From NCBI RefSeq assembly GCF_002831565.1, contig NZ_CP025096.1, forward strand, positions 6,005,014 through 6,069,013: DNA of 64,000 nucleotides, read 5' to 3'. Positions 51,251 to 59,296 of this stretch are shown piece by piece (within the stretch, counting starts at the first letter, position 1; the number at the start of each line of letters is the position of its first letter). The notes under the pieces were generated by a model. It was not told the origin of the DNA. It saw only the letters and a list, made by a program, of their open reading frames with translations, and did not search any database. The DNA comes from Spirosoma pollinicola. Its GTDB lineage: Bacteria > Bacteroidota > Bacteroidia > Cytophagales > Spirosomataceae. The position numbers and the translations under genes were made by a program.

Positions 51251-54200
51251 TTATACCAGTAAGTCGAAGTCTAAGCCAATGACCATATAGCCAATGCCGC
51301 TGAGTTGATCCATGCCATCGCTAACGAGTTCGCCCGCCGACAGCGGTGTGATGCGGTGCTGTGCGGCCGACACCAGAATGGCGTCGCCATCGGGTGAGAG
51401 GCTGGTGCTGTCCACAGGCTCCCCAATAATGAAATCTGTGCCGATTGTACCACCCGTTTCCCCGTTGATGGTGGCTGGAATCTGCTGCTTGATGAAAAAG
51501 TTCGTGCCAATAACCATCGTACCCACGCCACCCCTCGGCGGCCCCTGATAGAGGTGGTACATATCGAAGTCGGTAACGAAGTCCACATAGCTACGACCCT
51601 CTACGAAGGCCAGTAAATCCGATTTGTAGACTTTGCTGCCAAACGGAATATCGCGACCCTCTTCAAAAGCCCAGGGCGACAGAAATCGTTTTATCTCGTC
51701 GTTCAATACCACGGCATAAAAACCGGCATCTTTACCCGCCCGAAACGACACCTTGAAATCGAGCAGGATTTGTTCGTAGACGGGATTACTGACTGTAATG
51801 GTCGTAAATGCTGAAGCATACGGCCGAAGGAAATCTTCAATGGTCCGGCGCAGAATCGTGCTGCAACTGGGTTCGAGCGGGTTGCCGTAATTTTTGTTTC
51901 GCAGGTTTGGCACCACAATAAGCTGTACCTCTCCGGGGGCTTGTGTGGCGGCTGTCGCTCCCGGTGCTTCTCCGGCAAGTAAAGGCCGATGGTGGGATAA
52001 ACAGCGAACTTTGAACAGCACCGGAAAGGCCTGCAACACCAGATGCTCATAATCCCAGCGACTAACCAGCCTGTTTTTATGCCGTAACCGCTCGGCGACA
52101 CGAGTGTAGTAAGCGGGAGCGTCTTCGGTGCCCTGTCCGCCAAACGAGGCAAACGGCTGGCTAACACGACGAATTGCCGTCAGGGGTGTTACCAGTTTTT
52201 TGATCGTACCGGCCGCCACGCCCGTAATGATCTGGTTCGTATCTGTAGCCAGAAATTCAACTTCTACGCCCTGTGTCTGTACAGAGCGCAGGTTGCTCGC
52301 TCCGTCGGCCTTGCGTGCCGACGCCACCCGCGCCCGAATCCAGTGCTGTCCGGCTGGCATGAGTGTGTGCTGCTGCGATGCGTCCCGGCCAATGGCCAGC
52401 ATAACAATGCCCGCTTTTTGGAAACCCTCCGTACTCTCGGCCAGCACGGCGGCCTGATCGAGATCGACCCAGCGATCACTGGCGAGGTAGCTCCAGGTTA
52501 AATCGCGACTACTGAGCAGATCATCGGGTGTTTCAGCCAGTGCTGTACCATCTTCAGTCTGTATCAGTAAGCTTATGGTAGCGGGGGCAACAAACCCGCT
52601 CAGCCCTATGTAACTGAACGCGATTCCACCAATGACAGGCAAAAGGGTCGTGGGGTCGTCGGGAACCAGCTGCCGGTAGCCAAACGGTTCGACATACCAG
52701 AAAAGGTTATTTGTGTCGCCCGGTTTGGGTGTGAAGGTTTCTTCGGCAGAATAGTCGATTGACAGCGATTTGATCTGGGGTGTATAGGGCGGATTGGGTA
52801 GCACTACCGCCGGGTCTGTAGGGGCGGCTTTGCTTAACGCTACCGCTTTCCTCGCATAAACAATCGGAAAAATGCTGTGGCCAAAGGCTTCGAAGTCATA
52901 GTCATCAAAGCGTGGGCCGGTCAGTTCCAGCCTGATAAAACCGTTTTTTACACTCGTATCAAACTGTTGCAGAGGTTCATCGAGTGTAGCCCGGTGCTGA
53001 CCGAAATTTCGGAATGGGTCATTGATTGCCGAAAACGTGACCTGCCGATTTTCGGGGCCATTGAAGAGTGTGTTTTTGGCTAGAAACTGCCATTCTCCAT
53101 CGGCCAGAAAGTATAAAACACCATCGAAACTATCGGGGGTTACCTGGTTACTGAAGCGCGGAAAATACCCCTCATAATAACTGGTGAGATCGGAGGGGAG
53201 CTTATGCCAGTCGATGTTGACATTTAGTGATGTAAGTCGTTTGGTGAACACTTCATCGGAACCAATATAGCAGTTTGCTCCCAGGCCGGGCTGCGAACCA
53301 AAAGGGGCAAAGGGCTTGGCCGGATCAACAACCGACTCGTCGTTTTGTACGATCAGATTTTTCACCCCGCTAGCGGCCACCTGAATCGTGACCGAGGAAA
53401 AGGTGAGCGATTTTAACACATCAAACTGACTGAATGTCTGGTTAAGAACCAGTTTCAGGACAGGGTAGGGCGTTATAAAACCATTGCCCAAAACGGCGTC
53501 ATCGTAGGCTACTATGGCGGGTTGAGTAGCTAGCAAGCTAGCACTGATAACCAGCGTTGGCTGAGTGTTGATGATTTTAATGCTGAGGTCGGTAATCGAA
53601 TTCGGTTCGATCCAGCCTTTCGCTCCTGATAAATACAGCCGGAATGCGTTGGGTAATGCCGTTGCCGGTAAGCCCTTGTTGCTCAGCGGCATGGTCAGCG
53701 TAAAACTGCGGCTCCCTTCGTTGAGAAGCAGCATGGGAGTCGAAAGCGCAAAGCCAATATCTGCCGTTATCATGGTGCGCTCGCTGCTGGCCCGATTGAG
53801 CTGGGTAGCCCCGAACGGACGCCACGAGGCTGCTCCGGCAAAAGATTTGCCCAGCCCATCGGCAGAGTTGGCCACGGGGGCTGCCTGTATGCGTGTTCCC
53901 AGCGTGGGAGATTCTTCCACAAACAGCGTTTTCAGGGCGGCTACTTTTGCCTGATTGATACTAATCTCGCGGCTCGTTCTGAATCGAATGGCCTTGCCGT
54001 TACTGTCTTTTCCTGCATCCAGCAACGTGCCTTCGGGAAGTCGAAACGTAGTCAGATTGCGGGCCAGTTCGAAAACAACATGTGCTTTATCGGGAATGGC
54101 AGGCTTGGCTTTGATGCCCAGAATATCGCGGTAGTAGTAGTCGAGATGCTTTTGGGTAAGACTGTTAAGATCCTGCTGAGCGTTTTCGTAGAGTTTTAAA

Positions 54201-54520
54201 AAGATCAGAAACAGCGCCATGTGTGGCGGTAGGTCGCTTCTGCCAGCCAAATGCGCGTCGAGCTGCGTCTGAGGCAGCATGTCGCCTGTGGCGGCATCAC
54301 GCAAAAACTCATCGAAAAAGGGTGTCCAGTCGCCCTCCGATTGATTTCTGATGTTATAGTACCGAATCTCCCTGGCAAGTTGGTACGCGTACTTCAGAAA
54401 ATCGGACATAGTTCGCTCATCGGCTTTAGCATAAGCCGGGTCCAGCGTTGGCAACATCCGTTGTAATTGGTTGATGCCATCCGTCTGGAGAAACTCGTTC
54501 GGTCTGAAATCCTGGTCCAT
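51251..54520 (-). CDS. Afp11-like baseplate J protein
   Basis: 1089 residues from the ATG at 54520 (MDQDFRPNEFLQTDGINQL). In-frame ATGs at 54526 and 54532 are also possible. The N-terminus includes SDFLKYAYQLAREIRYYNIRNQSEGDWTPFFDEFLRD, then LDYYYRDILGI and a long series of beta-rich domains. The C-terminal part (ERLRHKNRLVSRWDYEHLVLQAFPVLFKVRCLSHH; VQLIVVPNLRNKNYGNPLEPSCS; FKVSFRAGKDAGFYAVVLNDEIKRFLSPWAF) matches the baseplate J fold of gp6/Afp11. It builds the baseplate wedge that triggers sheath contraction. It follows the gp25 gene by about 50-60 bp. Confidence 0.88.
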   Translation of the reverse strand: MDQDFRPNEFLQTDGINQLQRMLPTLDPAYAKADERTMSDFLKYAYQLAREIRYYNIRNQSEGDWTPFFDEFLRDAATGDMLPQTQLDAHLAGRSDLPPHMALFLIFLKLYENAQQDLNSLTQKHLDYYYRDILGIKAKPAIPDKAHVVFELARNLTTFRLPEGTLLDAGKDSNGKAIRFRTSREISINQAKVAALKTLFVEESPTLGTRIQAAPVANSADGLGKSFAGAASWRPFGATQLNRASSERTMITADIGFALSTPMLLLNEGSRSFTLTMPLSNKGLPATALPNAFRLYLSGAKGWIEPNSITDLSIKIINTQPTLVISASLLATQPAIVAYDDAVLGNGFITPYPVLKLVLNQTFSQFDVLKSLTFSSVTIQVAASGVKNLIVQNDESVVDPAKPFAPFGSQPGLGANCYIGSDEVFTKRLTSLNVNIDWHKLPSDLTSYYEGYFPRFSNQVTPDSFDGVLYFLADGEWQFLAKNTLFNGPENRQVTFSAINDPFRNFGQHRATLDEPLQQFDTSVKNGFIRLELTGPRFDDYDFEAFGHSIFPIVYARKAVALSKAAPTDPAVVLPNPPYTPQIKSLSIDYSAEETFTPKPGDTNNLFWYVEPFGYRQLVPDDPTTLLPVIGGIAFSYIGLSGFVAPATISLLIQTEDGTALAETPDDLLSSRDLTWSYLASDRWVDLDQAAVLAESTEGFQKAGIVMLAIGRDASQQHTLMPAGQHWIRARVASARKADGASNLRSVQTQGVEVEFLATDTNQIITGVAAGTIKKLVTPLTAIRRVSQPFASFGGQGTEDAPAYYTRVAERLRHKNRLVSRWDYEHLVLQAFPVLFKVRCLSHHRPLLAGEAPGATAATQAPGEVQLIVVPNLRNKNYGNPLEPSCSTILRRTIEDFLRPYASAFTTITVSNPVYEQILLDFKVSFRAGKDAGFYAVVLNDEIKRFLSPWAFEEGRDIPFGSKVYKSDLLAFVEGRSYVDFVTDFDMYHLYQGPPRGGVGTMVIGTNFFIKQQIPATINGETGGTIGTDFIIGEPVDSTSLSPDGDAILVSAAQHRITPLSAGELVSDGMDQLSGIGYMVIGLDFDLLV

Positions 54521-54583
54521 AGTCATGCACATTTTTTACTGCTTCGATGTCGGTGAACACCGAAAGTCCTACTTACTACGTAG

Positions 54584-54994
54584 TCAAAATTGAGCTTCGG
54601 TGCCCTCGTTGATATAAAAAGGATAGACCAGGTTGTTTCGCGTGTTGGTTTTGTCGATCACATAATCGACCACGATCAATAATCGTCCTTCTAACTGCTG
54701 ATCCTGAAGCACCGACAGTTGCTGTAATGTTATTCGCGACTCAAACAGAGCAATGGCAAACTCAAGGTCTTTCTGGAGCGTAGCCACCATCGCTACATCA
54801 ATGGCATCGAACATCAGACGATCCAGATTAGTACCGTAAGCCGGGCGCATGATGCGTTCGCCAATGCGCGTACCCAGTAAAATCTGAAGACTTTCGCGGA
54901 TGTCCTGTTCATCTTCAGACATCACAACGCCCTTTGTACGATTGTCGAACGTAGGCGGGAAACTCCAGCCCCTGCCCAGAAATAAGTCGGCCAT
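54584..54994 (-). CDS. gpW/gp25-like baseplate protein (Afp9-like)
   Basis: 136 residues. The family phrases FLGRGWSFPPTFDN, DEQDIRESLQILLGTRIGERIMRPAYGTNLDRLMFDA and FAIALFESRITLQQL are the gp25/GpW pattern (GERxMxPxYGxxL). gp25 links the central hub to the wedge and nucleates the sheath. The C-terminal VYPFYI-like LVYPFYINEGTEAQF is as expected. Length is normal. It lies between PAAR and Afp11-like genes in the usual eCIS order, and a 42-bp palindrome fills the gap on its upstream side. Confidence 0.92.
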   Translation of the reverse strand: MADLFLGRGWSFPPTFDNRTKGVVMSEDEQDIRESLQILLGTRIGERIMRPAYGTNLDRLMFDAIDVAMVATLQKDLEFAIALFESRITLQQLSVLQDQQLEGRLLIVVDYVIDKTNTRNNLVYPFYINEGTEAQF

Positions 54995-55034
54995 GTTAAT
55001 GGGTTGATTTATTGTTTGTTACTGTCGTTTTGCT

Positions 55035-55142
55035 GGCCCGACCACCCCCAACCCCCTCCTAAAACAGGAGGGGGCTACGCAGAAGGGTACCCCGTTACAA
55101 AGCCCCCTCCTGTTTTAGGAGGGGGTTGGGGGTGGTCGGGCC
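55035..55142. repeat. Perfect 42-bp inverted repeat, copy 2, between the PAAR and gp25 genes
   Basis: The arm at 55035-55076 starts GGCCCGACCACCCCCAACCC and ends AGGAGGGGGCT. Its exact reverse complement is at 55101-55142. The spacer is 24 nt (55077-55100). The same arm core makes the larger repeat at 49954-50208. The element fills the whole 168-bp gap between gp25 and PAAR, two genes of one operon. A transcript through it would form an extremely stable hairpin. Confidence 0.9.
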
Positions 55143-55162
55143 TGTTGGAGGTGGTAAAACCC

Positions 55163-55453
55163 TTACCCCCCTATCAGCACGGTTGGGCAACCTATAATCA
55201 GGGTGCCGCCATGTGCTGTTGAGTCGCCCATGCGAGCCGCTGGTTTGCCGCCAATGGTTACGGTGGCAGACCCTGCAATAATCAAATCGGGCGGGCCAAC
55301 GCAGGTACACATATCACCCAGGCAGGCGGCTGGCATACCACCGATCAGCACGGTGGGGGTTCCCGGTGGTAATACCGGCCCACCTACATGAGGTACCACG
55401 CCCGTTACCATCGGGCATACATGCATATCACCTATTCGCGCGGCCAATCCCAT
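55163..55453 (-). CDS. PAAR-domain tip protein (Afp10-like)
   Basis: 96 residues with the PAAR architecture: MGLAARIGDMHVCPMVTG, then GGPVLPPGTPTVLIGGMPAACLGDMCTCVGPPDLIIAGSATVTIGGKPAARMGDSTAHGGTLIIGCPTVLIGG. The two PAAR-like repeats (GKPAARMGD) and the His/Cys residues that bind a zinc at the cone tip are visible. It sharpens the spike tip and may carry effectors. It follows the VgrG-like gene by 9 bp, and the pair forms the central spike. Confidence 0.93.
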   Translation of the reverse strand: MGLAARIGDMHVCPMVTGVVPHVGGPVLPPGTPTVLIGGMPAACLGDMCTCVGPPDLIIAGSATVTIGGKPAARMGDSTAHGGTLIIGCPTVLIGG

Positions 55454-55462
55454 TGCTATTCC

Positions 55463-57211
55463 TCAGTTTATCTGTACCAGTGATCCTTTTATTTTGGCAA
55501 TGCCACTGCTCGATAGTTCAGCCCCGGCAGAGCCCTCGGCTTTAAACTTGAGGCCTGCCTTCACGTTTATGCTCATTTTTCCATCTACTTTGATGTCTTT
55601 TTTCGCTTTCAAAACCAGCTCTCCGGCGCTGTCAATGGTAATGCCGCTACCAGACAGGGTTAAACTGTTGCCGTGCTGATCATTCAGGCTTAGTTTCTTT
55701 TTGTCGTCGCTCAGGGTGATTTTTTGCCCGCCAGGCGTTTCAATCGAGACGATTTTCTTGTCATCGTTGAAGAGCAGTTTTAGCTTCTGGCGGGATACAT
55801 ACCCTTTCTCCGGGTTCTGGTCCGAAGCGGTTAACGGAGCGGGTTTATTACTGCTATTGACCATGCCCAGTATGATGGCAAAACGGGGGTCTTCGTTGAG
55901 AAAACCAACAATGACTTCATCGCCTACTTCGGGCAGGAAAAATGTACCGCGTTGATCGCCAGCATCCAGTGTGGCTATGCGCGCCCAAATGCCTTCCTCT
56001 TCGGTACTAACGACAGGCAGTTTGACCTGAACCCGATTTTCGCCATCGGGGTCTTCCAGGCTCGTAACAACTCCGATTTGCAAGCCCCGAACGGCCGGAA
56101 GCAAGCCCGATGCCGCCGGATAACTCACCTCCCGTTGTTTTGCCAGCCAGTCTGGACTCAGGCCGAATTGAGCGTCGCAAAGCCAGTTGCCGTTCGAGAG
56201 TTCGTGCCGCACACCCGTTACATAAATCTTGCCGTTGAACCGGTCGCCAACACCCGCCAGTTCGAGAATTACACCCGGTAGCACGGTGGCCATTCCCTGA
56301 AATTTGACCCGACCCCGTATTTTTGCCATTCTGTCCCGCAGCAATTGCGCGTCGGCCCAGCTTTGCAGTTCATCGGGAGAGAGTTGTCCCGTATGGTAAA
56401 TGGTGCTGGTATCCAGGCCGATCACATCGGCCAGTTGGCTACTGGAAATATTCCCGTTTTCTGGCCAGTCAGGTTCGGAGGCAGTTGCTTCAATAACTGC
56501 CTGATCGGATGAGTCCCAGGTTATGGCCCTGAGGCTGGTGGGCTGCTCGCGAACATCCATCTCTGCATCTAACTCAATGATGGTGGCCCCGAATAAAACC
56601 GTTGCTATCGCATCGCCGTCAAGCGATGGTTTCGTAATCGTGAGAGTACCATCATTAACCAGGCAAACCTGCCCGCTTGCCTCCGTTCGACTAAGCATGA
56701 AATCCCAGTCTGTAGCTTGAAACTGAACCAGTTGCTTATGCTGTACAGCTGTTTCGTCAACCGTTGAGTCAATGTCCGGATAGGTGTTCAGCAATTCTTC
56801 TATCAGTTCACTGTCTTTCATGTCGATAAAAAATTTGCTCTTCTGTCCCACCGTCATTTTCACGGCAACATCTTTACATTCGACTAAAAGCTGGGCGTAG
56901 GTACTTCTTATCTTGATGCCATGTCGGGTAATTATTCCTTTAAAAATGGTTGCTTCGCTGGAATGATAACCCGCCGAGATCTCGATCTCATTGCCCGGCG
57001 CAAACGTTTCCTGATTGCTGACCGTAAAGTCGTTTGTGGCAACGTCGCCGTCCTGTATAGTTAGCCGTGCCGTCGGAATCCGGTTAATCTCCTTGCTCAC
57101 CACGATTGACAAAATACCTGTTGTCAGGCTAATAGCCGTGCCATTCACCTTGATTGTGAAGGTGACAACATCGGTATTCTGGTCAATGGGTAAAACGCGG
57201 GGTGCGCTCAT
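55463..57211 (-). CDS. VgrG-like spike protein (Afp8-like)
   Basis: 582 residues. The first 370 residues resemble gp27/phage GPD (ISAGYHSSEATIFKGIITRHGIKIRSTYAQLLVECKD). An OB-fold gp5-like domain follows (GLQIGVVTSLEDPDGENRVQVKLPVV, then GDQRGTFFLPEVGDEVIVGFLNEDPRFAIILGMVNS). The C-terminal part is a repeating beta-helix needle: KISIVSIETPGGQKITLSDDKKKLSLNDQHGNSLTLSG (written KIVSIETPGG). It forms the trimeric spike that carries the PAAR tip. No C-terminal effector extension is visible. Confidence 0.92.
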   Translation of the reverse strand: MSAPRVLPIDQNTDVVTFTIKVNGTAISLTTGILSIVVSKEINRIPTARLTIQDGDVATNDFTVSNQETFAPGNEIEISAGYHSSEATIFKGIITRHGIKIRSTYAQLLVECKDVAVKMTVGQKSKFFIDMKDSELIEELLNTYPDIDSTVDETAVQHKQLVQFQATDWDFMLSRTEASGQVCLVNDGTLTITKPSLDGDAIATVLFGATIIELDAEMDVREQPTSLRAITWDSSDQAVIEATASEPDWPENGNISSSQLADVIGLDTSTIYHTGQLSPDELQSWADAQLLRDRMAKIRGRVKFQGMATVLPGVILELAGVGDRFNGKIYVTGVRHELSNGNWLCDAQFGLSPDWLAKQREVSYPAASGLLPAVRGLQIGVVTSLEDPDGENRVQVKLPVVSTEEEGIWARIATLDAGDQRGTFFLPEVGDEVIVGFLNEDPRFAIILGMVNSSNKPAPLTASDQNPEKGYVSRQKLKLLFNDDKKIVSIETPGGQKITLSDDKKKLSLNDQHGNSLTLSGSGITIDSAGELVLKAKKDIKVDGKMSINVKAGLKFKAEGSAGAELSSSGIAKIKGSLVQIN

Positions 57212-57217
57212 GGCTGC

Positions 57218-58006
57218 TTAGTCGAGGGGTGGGAAAAATAACTGCTGTCCTACTTCCAGATTTCTGAAATTCAGTAAATTATTGGCCTTTGCCACGGCGA
57301 GGTATGGGGCTGAGTCTCCGTAAATCTGGTAGCATAAAAGCGGGAGTGTATCACCCTCCTGTACGGTTCGCAGGTGAGTCAGGTCGGGAGATGACGTTCG
57401 GTTGAGTGCTTCACTCAGGAAATCGGTCTGACTACTCTCGAAGTTTACCGTTGCAACGGCCCGCAAAGGGGTTCCATTGGGCGAAAAGAGCTTAAACTGG
57501 TAACTCAGGCTTTTTAATTTGCCGTAAAAAACCAGACTCCCCCAGCTAATCTGCACGGGCTTTGACTGGTGCTGGCCACCACTATAGGTATAGACAAGGT
57601 CCGTGAACTTTACGATTTGACCCGCCACCGTATCATCGGACTTTTTGCCGCCAACCAGACCGGCAATGCCACCTGCTATGGCCCCCGCAATGGGTACACC
57701 TTCAAGCGGATTGGTCAACGGCTGTTTAGGGATAACCCCGGTGCCATCGAACAACAACTCAAAGTCGATACTGATTGGCTCCGAACTGGTCTGCTGCGCC
57801 TTGGTATCAGTAGCCCCCAACGTTGGCTGGCGATTGTAATTCAGGGAGTAATTGACCCGGTAGGTATTAGGATTGACCAGTACTGTAAATATGTCCTTGG
57901 GATCCGTTGAGACAGTGGGCGCACTGTCTTTCGCCTTATTGGGATTCAGAGCGGTAATGGTCATCTTGGTTAGATTTCCCTTTGCCAGTAGTGTATCGAG
58001 GATCAT
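57218..58006 (-). CDS. LysM-domain hub protein (Afp7-like)
   Basis: 262 residues. The N-terminal part includes DPKDIFTVLVNPNTYRVNYSLNYNRQ and a PISIDFELLFDGTGVIP phrase typical of the eCIS hub-tube adaptor. The C-terminal LysM is HLRTVQEGDTLPLLCYQIYGDSAPYLAVAKANNLLNFRNLEVGQQLFFPPLD. In the eCIS this protein bridges tube and VgrG spike; its LysM need not bind peptidoglycan, as its role is a structural one. Internal segment VPIAGAIAGGIAGLVGGKK is a glycine-rich hydrophobic loop. It lies 6 bp before the spike gene. Confidence 0.88.
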   Translation of the reverse strand: MILDTLLAKGNLTKMTITALNPNKAKDSAPTVSTDPKDIFTVLVNPNTYRVNYSLNYNRQPTLGATDTKAQQTSSEPISIDFELLFDGTGVIPKQPLTNPLEGVPIAGAIAGGIAGLVGGKKSDDTVAGQIVKFTDLVYTYSGGQHQSKPVQISWGSLVFYGKLKSLSYQFKLFSPNGTPLRAVATVNFESSQTDFLSEALNRTSSPDLTHLRTVQEGDTLPLLCYQIYGDSAPYLAVAKANNLLNFRNLEVGQQLFFPPLD

Positions 58007-58029
58007 GGCCTGAGTTGTTTTAGGGACAC

Positions 58030-58206
58030 CTATCGTTCCTGTTTATCGGCCATGATTTGCAGAACCTGCTCCACACAGGCCGCAATAATGGCCTCTTTGT
58101 CGGCAAAAGATGCCTGCCTGTTACGACTGCCGTTTCGGGTGTGGCTGGCGTTTTCGGCTTCTTCAACCCTGGCTTTGATGACCAGCTCACGTATCTCAAT
58201 GGGCAT
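58030..58206 (-). CDS. DUF5908 family mini-protein of the eCIS
   Basis: 58 residues: MPIEIRELVIKARVEEAENA, then a basic middle and a KEAIIAACVEQVLQIMADK end. It is shorter than most annotation cut-offs and lies on the minus strand in the 212-bp gap between the LysM hub and the second tube gene. A longer frame on the same strand overlaps it in another phase and does not look real. The MPIEIREL-VIK start is the hallmark of DUF5908, a tiny protein found in nearly all Bacteroidota eCIS clusters at this position. Its role is unknown; a helical assembly factor for the tube or hub is likely. Confidence 0.85.
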   Translation of the reverse strand: MPIEIRELVIKARVEEAENASHTRNGSRNRQASFADKEAIIAACVEQVLQIMADKQER

Positions 58207-58218
58207 AACTTATACTGT

Positions 58219-58728
58219 TTAGAAACCAATATTGATATTTGCTGATGCTGTTAAACTTCCCGCCAGATCCATCGCTACACTGGCCGGATCGTAGTATTTG
58301 AAATAATGGTACTGCAACACCATAGTCTCAATCACCACTTCATTGCGCTCTGCATTAAAAGCCCCGATTTCCAGTCGCTTGGGCAACGCATGCACCACAT
58401 ACCAATTGTAAATCGGCAAGTGATTTTCATCGAGCAGTGAAATCATCAGGTTGGTAGGTGAATACTCCTGCTTTTCAATGGCTTTTCGGCACCAGTGCAA
58501 AATCCCTGAACCCAGAAACTTGCCCCGTTTCAGTGTCAGATCATTGTATTTTGTGCGAACGGGCAACTGATGCACCAGCCGATTTTCACCGCCTTCGCTA
58601 AACGATTCGGTTTCTACTTCGGCCGATAGGCCAGACACTTCCTGAAACCGGATATCGTTCGGAAACTGGGGAAACAACTCGAAGATGACCGAGAAGTGAA
58701 ATCCGGTTTGTGGGTAGCTCAGATCCAT
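58219..58728 (-). CDS. Tail-tube protein, gp19-like (Afp5-like)
   Basis: 169 residues. The gp19 pattern is FHFSVIFELFPQFPNDIRFQEVSGLSAEVETESFSEGG, then LTLKRGKFLGSGILHWCRKAIEKQ, NLMISLLDENHLPIYNWYVVHALPKRLEIGAFNAERNEVVIETMVLQYHYFKYY. It is longer at the N-terminal region and C-terminus than the first tube protein and probably forms the ring near the hub or baseplate. It is next to the Afp1-like gene (3-bp gap). Confidence 0.9.
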   Translation of the reverse strand: MDLSYPQTGFHFSVIFELFPQFPNDIRFQEVSGLSAEVETESFSEGGENRLVHQLPVRTKYNDLTLKRGKFLGSGILHWCRKAIEKQEYSPTNLMISLLDENHLPIYNWYVVHALPKRLEIGAFNAERNEVVIETMVLQYHYFKYYDPASVAMDLAGSLTASANINIGF

Positions 58729-58731
58729 ACC

Positions 58732-59166
58732 TTAGGTGTGTTCGATGGTAACGCCTTCGTGCGCCAGTACCAGCGTTTCGACGGATACCTCATTGCTGCC
58801 CGCATTCAGGTCGGACGAGGTGACTTTAAGCGGCCAGGCGTTTTTAACTTTCCAAACCACCACCGGCTCATGGGCTTCGTTGAGCAAACTAATGGTGACG
58901 TTTCGGCGGGTAATGGTGTTCATGGCCACCGTATTCCACCAATCGAAAAATTCGTTGTCCCCTTTGAAGCTGCCGCGCTTGAGTGTGATGTCGCCGAAGG
59001 TTTGCATACCCGGCATTTTGATTTTGGAAAATTCGGGACTGGCACCGTCGCGGTATTCGATCTTTTCAGTCGTTACCTCAAGGCCTGTAACTTCGGTAAA
59101 GCCCGCATTGGCGATACCGTCCCAATCCACACGAAAGTGGAACTTAGGTAATGGATAATTTGCCAT
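58732..59166 (-). CDS. Main tail-tube protein, gp19-like (Afp1-like)
   Basis: 144 residues with FHFRVDWDGIANAGFTEVTGLEVTTEKIEYRDG, ITLKRGSFKGDNEFFDWWNTVAMNTITRRNVTISLLNEAHEPVVVWKVKNAWPLKVTSSDLNAGSNEVSVETLVLAHEGV. This is a canonical hexameric inner-tube protein of the Hcp/gp19 fold. It stacks into the tube that carries cargo. It is downstream of the two sheath genes, separated from them by a 127-bp inverted-repeat-filled gap, and translated in the same operon as the second tube gene. Confidence 0.93.
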   Translation of the reverse strand: MANYPLPKFHFRVDWDGIANAGFTEVTGLEVTTEKIEYRDGASPEFSKIKMPGMQTFGDITLKRGSFKGDNEFFDWWNTVAMNTITRRNVTISLLNEAHEPVVVWKVKNAWPLKVTSSDLNAGSNEVSVETLVLAHEGVTIEHT

Positions 59167-59186
59167 CTGTATGATTGGTTATTGGT

Positions 59187-59296
59187 TAATTAGTGGAAGA
59201 GTGGAGTGGTGGCGTGGTGAATTGGTGGAATGGTTAACAATAGTCTGCCATATTAACTAATCAACCACTTCACCAATCAACCACTCCACCTAATTA
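59187..59296. repeat. Imperfect inverted repeat between the tube and sheath genes
   Basis: A purine-rich arm beginning TAATTAGTGGAAGAGTGGAG (59187 onward) faces an arm ending ACCACTCCACCTAATTA. The arms overlap the sheath stop region. It is of the GTGGAGTGGT / ACCACTCCAC type and differs from the GAAAGAG and CCCCCTCC families. A related element is at 61360-61477 between the two sheath genes. Nothing else is recognised in the gap. Confidence 0.65.

Noticed and set aside
55035-55142. CRISPR-like or tandem repeat array
   Set aside because: There are only two arms in inverted orientation, with no repeated spacer pattern and no cas genes.
58020-58229. 69-codon minus-strand frame overlapping the DUF5908 gene
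   Set aside because: Its translation (MVSKQYKLCPLRYVSWSSK) has no family resemblance, and the alternative phase encodes the recognised MPIEIREL protein.
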